This document shows, piece by piece, positions 5,949 to 8,704 of a stretch of DNA of 8,704 nucleotides (position 1 is its first letter; every line of letters begins with the position of its first letter). The position numbers and the translations under genes were made by a program. Source of the stretch: an uncultured Collinsella sp. (GTDB taxonomy: Bacteria > Actinomycetota > Coriobacteriia > Coriobacteriales > Coriobacteriaceae); assembly GCA_900752475.1 (NCBI GenBank), contig CAADVJ010000074.1:1-8704 (forward strand), given 5' to 3'. The notes below the pieces were generated by a model. It was not told the DNA's origin. It ran no database searches and worked only from the letters and a program-made list of their open reading frames with translations.

Positions 5949-7079
5949 ATGCCCAACAAACCCGTGAAGATCATCATGCTTACCGGATACCTCGGTGCCG
6001 GCAAGACCACGCTGCTCAACCACATCCTCGCTAACGACGGCGGCATCCGCGCCGCCGTGATTGTCAACGATATCGGCGAGATCAACGTCGACGCCAGCCT
6101 TATCGCCGACGGCGGCCTTTCCGAGACCGATGACCTCATCCCGCTTACCAACGGCTGCATCTGCTGCACGCTTTCGGATGACCTGGCCAACCAGCTGCAG
6201 GGCATCGCCGATTCGGGCAACTTCGATTACATCATCATCGAGGCATCGGGTATTTGCGAGCCTATCCCCATCGCCTACACCATCTCGAGCTTCTGCGACG
6301 AGGCCAAGGTGGGCGGCGAGCCCAAGCTCGCGCTCGACAACATCGTGGCCGTGGTCGACTGTGCCCGCATGTACGACGAGTTCAACGGCGGTCGCGACCT
6401 GCTGGCTGAGGATATCGACGAGGACGACATCGAGAGCCTGCTCATCCAGCAGATCGAGTTCTGCTCCACGCTGATCCTCAACAAGACCGATACCGTGACG
6501 CCCGAACAGATCGCCGAGCTCAAGGCCATCGTGCGCAGCCTGCAGAAAGACGCCGTGATCGTCGAGGCCCAAAACGGCGAGGTCCCCATGGAGGAGCTGC
6601 TCGACACCGACCGCTTCGACTTTATGCGCGCCTACAACTCCGCCGCCTGGATCGAGGCCATGGAGCATCCCGAGGAGCACGACGACCCCGAGGTGCTCGA
6701 GTACGACATCGAGACCTTTGTGTACTCGCGCCGCAAGCCGTTTGACCTGCAGAAGTTCACCGATTTTGTTGAGCAGGAGTGGCCCGACGAGGTCATTCGC
6801 GTCAAGGGCCCGCTGTGGCAGACCGGCGATCCGGACATGTGTTACATGTTTGAGCAGGCCGGCCACCAGATGCGCCTGATGGAGAACGGCTTGTTCGTTG
6901 ACTCGGCGCCCGAGGGCGAGAAGCAGAAGATCATCGACGAGAACCCCGAGATCATGCAGATTTGGGACGACGAGACGGGCGACCGCATGACGAGCCTGTG
7001 CATCATCGGCCGTCACATGGACAAGGACGCGCTCATCGCCTCCCTCGATGCCTGCCTGACCGACTGGCACCGCGCCTAG
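5949..7079 (+). CDS. CobW/COG0523 family GTP-binding metallochaperone-like protein
   Basis: A 376-aa cytosolic G3E-family GTPase. Visible motifs in order are Walker A GYLGAGKT (13-20), the family metal-binding CxCC in NGCICC (C70, C72, C73), Walker B-like IIIEASG (95-101), and the NKTD guanine-specificity motif (178-181). Acidic residues with H240 and H244 follow in a linker, then a C-terminal CobW domain (about 253-370). COG0523 proteins use GTP hydrolysis to deliver metals such as Zn or Co to client enzymes or to support metallocofactor biosynthesis. Nothing here identifies the metal: there is no cobalamin gene, Zn transporter or Zur site nearby. It lies 86 nt after the ArsC-like gene and is followed 39 nt later by an intrinsic terminator, so it is the last gene of its transcript. 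The short name 'CobW' denotes family only. Confidence 0.88.
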   Translation: MPNKPVKIIMLTGYLGAGKTTLLNHILANDGGIRAAVIVNDIGEINVDASLIADGGLSETDDLIPLTNGCICCTLSDDLANQLQGIADSGNFDYIIIEASGICEPIPIAYTISSFCDEAKVGGEPKLALDNIVAVVDCARMYDEFNGGRDLLAEDIDEDDIESLLIQQIEFCSTLILNKTDTVTPEQIAELKAIVRSLQKDAVIVEAQNGEVPMEELLDTDRFDFMRAYNSAAWIEAMEHPEEHDDPEVLEYDIETFVYSRRKPFDLQKFTDFVEQEWPDEVIRVKGPLWQTGDPDMCYMFEQAGHQMRLMENGLFVDSAPEGEKQKIIDENPEIMQIWDDETGDRMTSLCIIGRHMDKDALIASLDACLTDWHRA

Positions 7080-7118
7080 GTTTATCCAAGCGGGCATTTG
7101 TCCGCCTACGTAACCGCC

Positions 7119-7159
7119 AAACCACCACGAAGGTGCCTGTCCCCTTCGTGGTGGTTTTT
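7119..7159 (+). terminator. Intrinsic terminator after the CobW-family gene
   Basis: A 15-bp perfect stem, AAACCACCACGAAGG (7119-7133) with CCTTCGTGGTGGTTT (7143-7157), encloses a 9-nt loop TGCCTGTCC and ends in a run of five T (7155-7159). This is a standard Rho-independent terminator on the plus strand. It stands only 21 nt before the trmL start, so it is also in the trmL leader. The loop GCCTGT is shared with nearby hairpins. Confidence 0.85.
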
Positions 7160-7180
7160 CGTTCTGAGCCAAGGAGATTC

Positions 7181-7780
7181 ATGTTCAACATTGTGCTGTA
7201 TGCGCCCGAAATCCCGGCCAATACGGGCAATATCGGCCGTACCTGCGTGGTCACCGGCGCCCGTCTACATCTGGTGGAGCCACTGGGCTTTTCGCTCGAC
7301 GACAAGACAGTACGTCGCGCCGGCCTGGGCTACTGGCAAAACTTGGACGTGACCACCTATGCCGGCTGGGGGGGTTTCCTTGCACGCAATGGTCTCTCCC
7401 CTGCCGACGAACGCCTGCATCTGCTGACCAAAAAGGCACGCCGCACCTATGCGCAGAGTGCCTACCGCGATGGCGACTACTTGGTCTTTGGCAGCGAGAG
7501 CTCGGGCATTCCCGAGCCACTGCTTGCCGCGGCGCCCGAGCGTTGCGAGCGCATCCCGATGCTGCGCGATTGCGACTCACTCGATAACGCCGAAGCTTGG
7601 GAAGCTCACGAGGAATCGCTGGGGCATACCGAGGACAGCCACGAGGCCATCCTTCAACAGGATATCTGCGGCAACTTCGTCAACCCGGACGACTACCGCA
7701 TCAGCGCACTTAACCTCTCCAACAGCGCCGCCATCGTCCTCTACGAGGCCCTGCGCCAGGCAGGCTTTCCGGGAATGTGA
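7181..7780 (+). CDS. trmL: tRNA (cytidine(34)-2'-O)-methyltransferase, TrmL-type SPOUT enzyme with an insertion
   Basis: A 199-aa SAM-dependent SPOUT (trefoil-knot) methyltransferase predicted to 2'-O-methylate the wobble nucleotide (position 34) of tRNA-Leu isoacceptors. Motif 1 is NTGNIGRTC (14-22), motif 2 is FGSESSGIPEPLL (103-115) followed by RIPM (124-127), and motif 3 is ALNLSNSAAIVLYEALRQ (176-193). The E. coli enzyme is about 157 aa. The extra length here lies between RIPM and the LNLSNS motif, where relatives have about six residues and this protein has about 48, acidic and His-containing (roughly 128-175). The frame is continuous across it and the downstream motif is intact, so it is not a frameshift. 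The ATG at 7181 has AAGGAG (7171-7176) 4 nt upstream. The gene follows a terminator by 21 nt, and its own promoter is not evident. Its 3' end overlaps a hairpin. Confidence 0.88.
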   Translation: MFNIVLYAPEIPANTGNIGRTCVVTGARLHLVEPLGFSLDDKTVRRAGLGYWQNLDVTTYAGWGGFLARNGLSPADERLHLLTKKARRTYAQSAYRDGDYLVFGSESSGIPEPLLAAAPERCERIPMLRDCDSLDNAEAWEAHEESLGHTEDSHEAILQQDICGNFVNPDDYRISALNLSNSAAIVLYEALRQAGFPGM

Positions 7781-7807
7781 TAAAGGGGCTGTCCCTTTGT
7801 CACATTC
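7773..7807. terminator. Hairpin between convergent trmL and uvrA-like genes, probable shared terminator or REP-like element
   Basis: GAATGTGATAAAGGG (7773-7787) pairs with CCCTTTGTCACATTC (7793-7807) in a 15-bp stem with one T-G wobble and a 5-nt loop GCTGT. The trmL stop codon TGA (7778-7780) is inside the left arm, and the right arm ends 3 nt before the stop of the minus-strand gene (7812-7810). Its position between convergent genes suggests termination in both directions, but no T-tract follows on either strand, so the terminator call is moderate. The CTGTCCC loop region resembles the loop at 7136-7143. Confidence 0.5.
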
Positions 7808-7809
7808 AG

Positions 7810-8704
7810 TTATAGGTAGCGGCCAGTGATGCTCTTGGAGCAGGCCGCAATGTCGCCCGGCGGGCCGGCACAGACGACTCGCCCGCCCGCATCGCCACCG
7901 CCCGGGCCCATGTCGACCACGTAATCGGCATTGCGGATAAGGTCGAGATCGTGTTCGATCACGATGACTGTGGCGCCCTTGGCAACGAGACCGTCAAACA
8001 CGTTCAATAGCACCTGAACATCGAGCGGATGCAGGCCGATCGTGGGCTCGTCGAATACGAATACGGCATCGTCCTGCACGCGGCCCATCTCGCTCGCAAG
8101 CTTAAGACGCTGTGCCTCGCCGCCCGAGAGCGCCGGCGTGGGCTCGCCAAGTGTGAGATAGCCCAGGCCCAGGTCATGCAAGGTCTGCAAGCGCGTCTGA
8201 ACCTTCTTGAGTCCCAGTGTGGCGTCGATGGCCTCGTCCACACTCATGTCCATGAGCTGCGGCAGCGTAAGCAGACTCCCGTCCTTGCCCTCGCGATGGA
8301 TATGCGAGGCGGCCTCGGCGTAGCGCGAACCACGGCATGCCGGGCAGACGATCTCGACGTCGGGCAAAAACTGCACGTCGAGCGATATCGAGCCCGTGCC
8401 ATCGCACGTAGGGCAGCGCAAGGCGCCGGTGTTGTAGCTAAAGGCACCCGCCTTGTAACCGGCTGCCTTGGCCTCGGGCGTACGGGCGAAGGCGCGGCGC
8501 AGCTCGTCATGGATGTCGGCATAGGTCGCCACCGTCGAGCGCACGTTGGCGCCGATGGGCGTAGCGTCAATCAGGTTGGCACGCGCAATGCCCTCGGCAT
8601 CGACCCAACGCACGTGCCCCGGCAGGCGCTCGCCGGCTGCCTGCGCCCTGAGCGCCGGGGTGAGCGTCTCGAGCACCCACGTCGCCTTACCCGCACCCCA
8701 AACG
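7810..8704 (-). CDS. UvrA-like ABC ATPase (excinuclease subunit A paralogue), C-terminal part, runs off the right edge
   Basis: The window holds 297 codons ending at TAA (7812-7810); the frame is open to the edge, so the GTG at 8676 is not the start. Numbering from the edge (codon 8703-8701 = 1), the fragment is the second ATPase domain of a UvrA-type protein. It has Walker A remnant WGAGKAT (2-8), Q-loop region IDATPIG (45-51), a zinc module (C97, C100, C120, C123, with FLPDV 112-116), signature LSGGEAQRLKLA (192-203), Walker B VFVFDEPTIGLH (214-225) and H-loop IEHD (249-252). It ends with the usual GPGGG...TGRYL tail. UvrA dimers scan DNA for lesions with UvrB. The DEPTIGLHP wording and non-canonical residues (A7 after the P-loop Lys, A47 in place of the Q-loop Gln) suggest a UvrA paralogue rather than the housekeeping enzyme. 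The N-terminal half, including any UvrB-binding domain, is not visible. Confidence 0.82.
   Translation of the reverse strand, partial: VWGAGKATWVLETLTPALRAQAAGERLPGHVRWVDAEGIARANLIDATPIGANVRSTVATYADIHDELRRAFARTPEAKAAGYKAGAFSYNTGALRCPTCDGTGSISLDVQFLPDVEIVCPACRGSRYAEAASHIHREGKDGSLLTLPQLMDMSVDEAIDATLGLKKVQTRLQTLHDLGLGYLTLGEPTPALSGGEAQRLKLASEMGRVQDDAVFVFDEPTIGLHPLDVQVLLNVFDGLVAKGATVIVIEHDLDLIRNADYVVDMGPGGGDAGGRVVCAGPPGDIAACSKSITGRYL

Noticed and set aside
5829..7172. Long open frame on the minus strand opposite the CobW-family gene (447 codons)
   Set aside because: It is antisense to a gene with all family motifs, has low-complexity Val/Leu/Asp/Gly composition typical of the reverse frame of GC-rich genes, and matches no family I recognise.
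1..8704. CRISPR array, tRNA, rRNA, insertion sequence or phage genes
   Set aside because: No regularly spaced repeats, no cloverleaf with a TTCGA-type T-arm, and no transposase or phage protein was recognised on either strand.

Overview
The window reads as an ordinary chromosomal segment of a GC-rich Gram-positive anaerobe. The best guess is Coriobacteriia, close to Collinsella. This rests on the overall codon style (strong preference for CGC, GCC and GAC), the AAGGAGG-type ribosome binding sites, and the look of the proteins (GGDEF domains with an 'LKHCND..FGH.EGN' core, a compact-cysteine flavoprotein, a short ArsC-like protein). No rRNA, tRNA, phage gene, transposase or CRISPR array was seen, so the taxonomic call is inference.

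Layout, left to right. (1) At 1-76, minus strand, is the first 25 codons of a patatin-like phospholipase, with a recognisable ribosome binding site and promoter. It diverges from the genes that follow. (2) From 395 to 4769, plus strand, are two related cyclic-dinucleotide signalling proteins. The first (905 aa) is GGDEF - PAS - two degenerate GGDEF folds - EAL. The second (509 aa) has the same first three modules without the EAL half. They are separated by a 13-bp perfect inverted repeat that overlaps a possible -10 element. (3) From 4881 to 7079, plus strand, are a flavodoxin-fold protein with a C-x2-C-x2-C-x6-C cluster motif, a small ArsC/Spx-fold protein 16 nt downstream that lacks the catalytic cysteine, and a CobW/COG0523 GTPase ending in a clear intrinsic terminator. 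(4) At 7181-7780 is a TrmL-type tRNA wobble 2'-O-methyltransferase with an extra segment of about 40 residues. (5) At 7810-8704, minus strand and running off the window, is the C-terminal half of a UvrA-like ABC ATPase convergent with trmL.

Working together: the two GGDEF proteins are the only obvious functional pair. One can plausibly both make and degrade a cyclic dinucleotide, and the other can only make it. Both carry Asn where canonical diguanylate cyclases have a guanine-contacting Asp, and neither has the inhibitory-site Arg. The flavoprotein and ArsC-like genes are probably cotranscribed; no shared pathway can be shown. The remaining genes look like unrelated housekeeping or accessory functions.

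The points most worth a second look are the Asp-to-Asn change in both cyclases, three intergenic hairpins that share a G(C/G)CTGT loop core despite unrelated stems (REP-like), the trmL insertion, the Cys-less ArsC-like protein, and the altered Walker A and Q-loop residues of the UvrA paralogue. No wholly new multi-gene system is evident.
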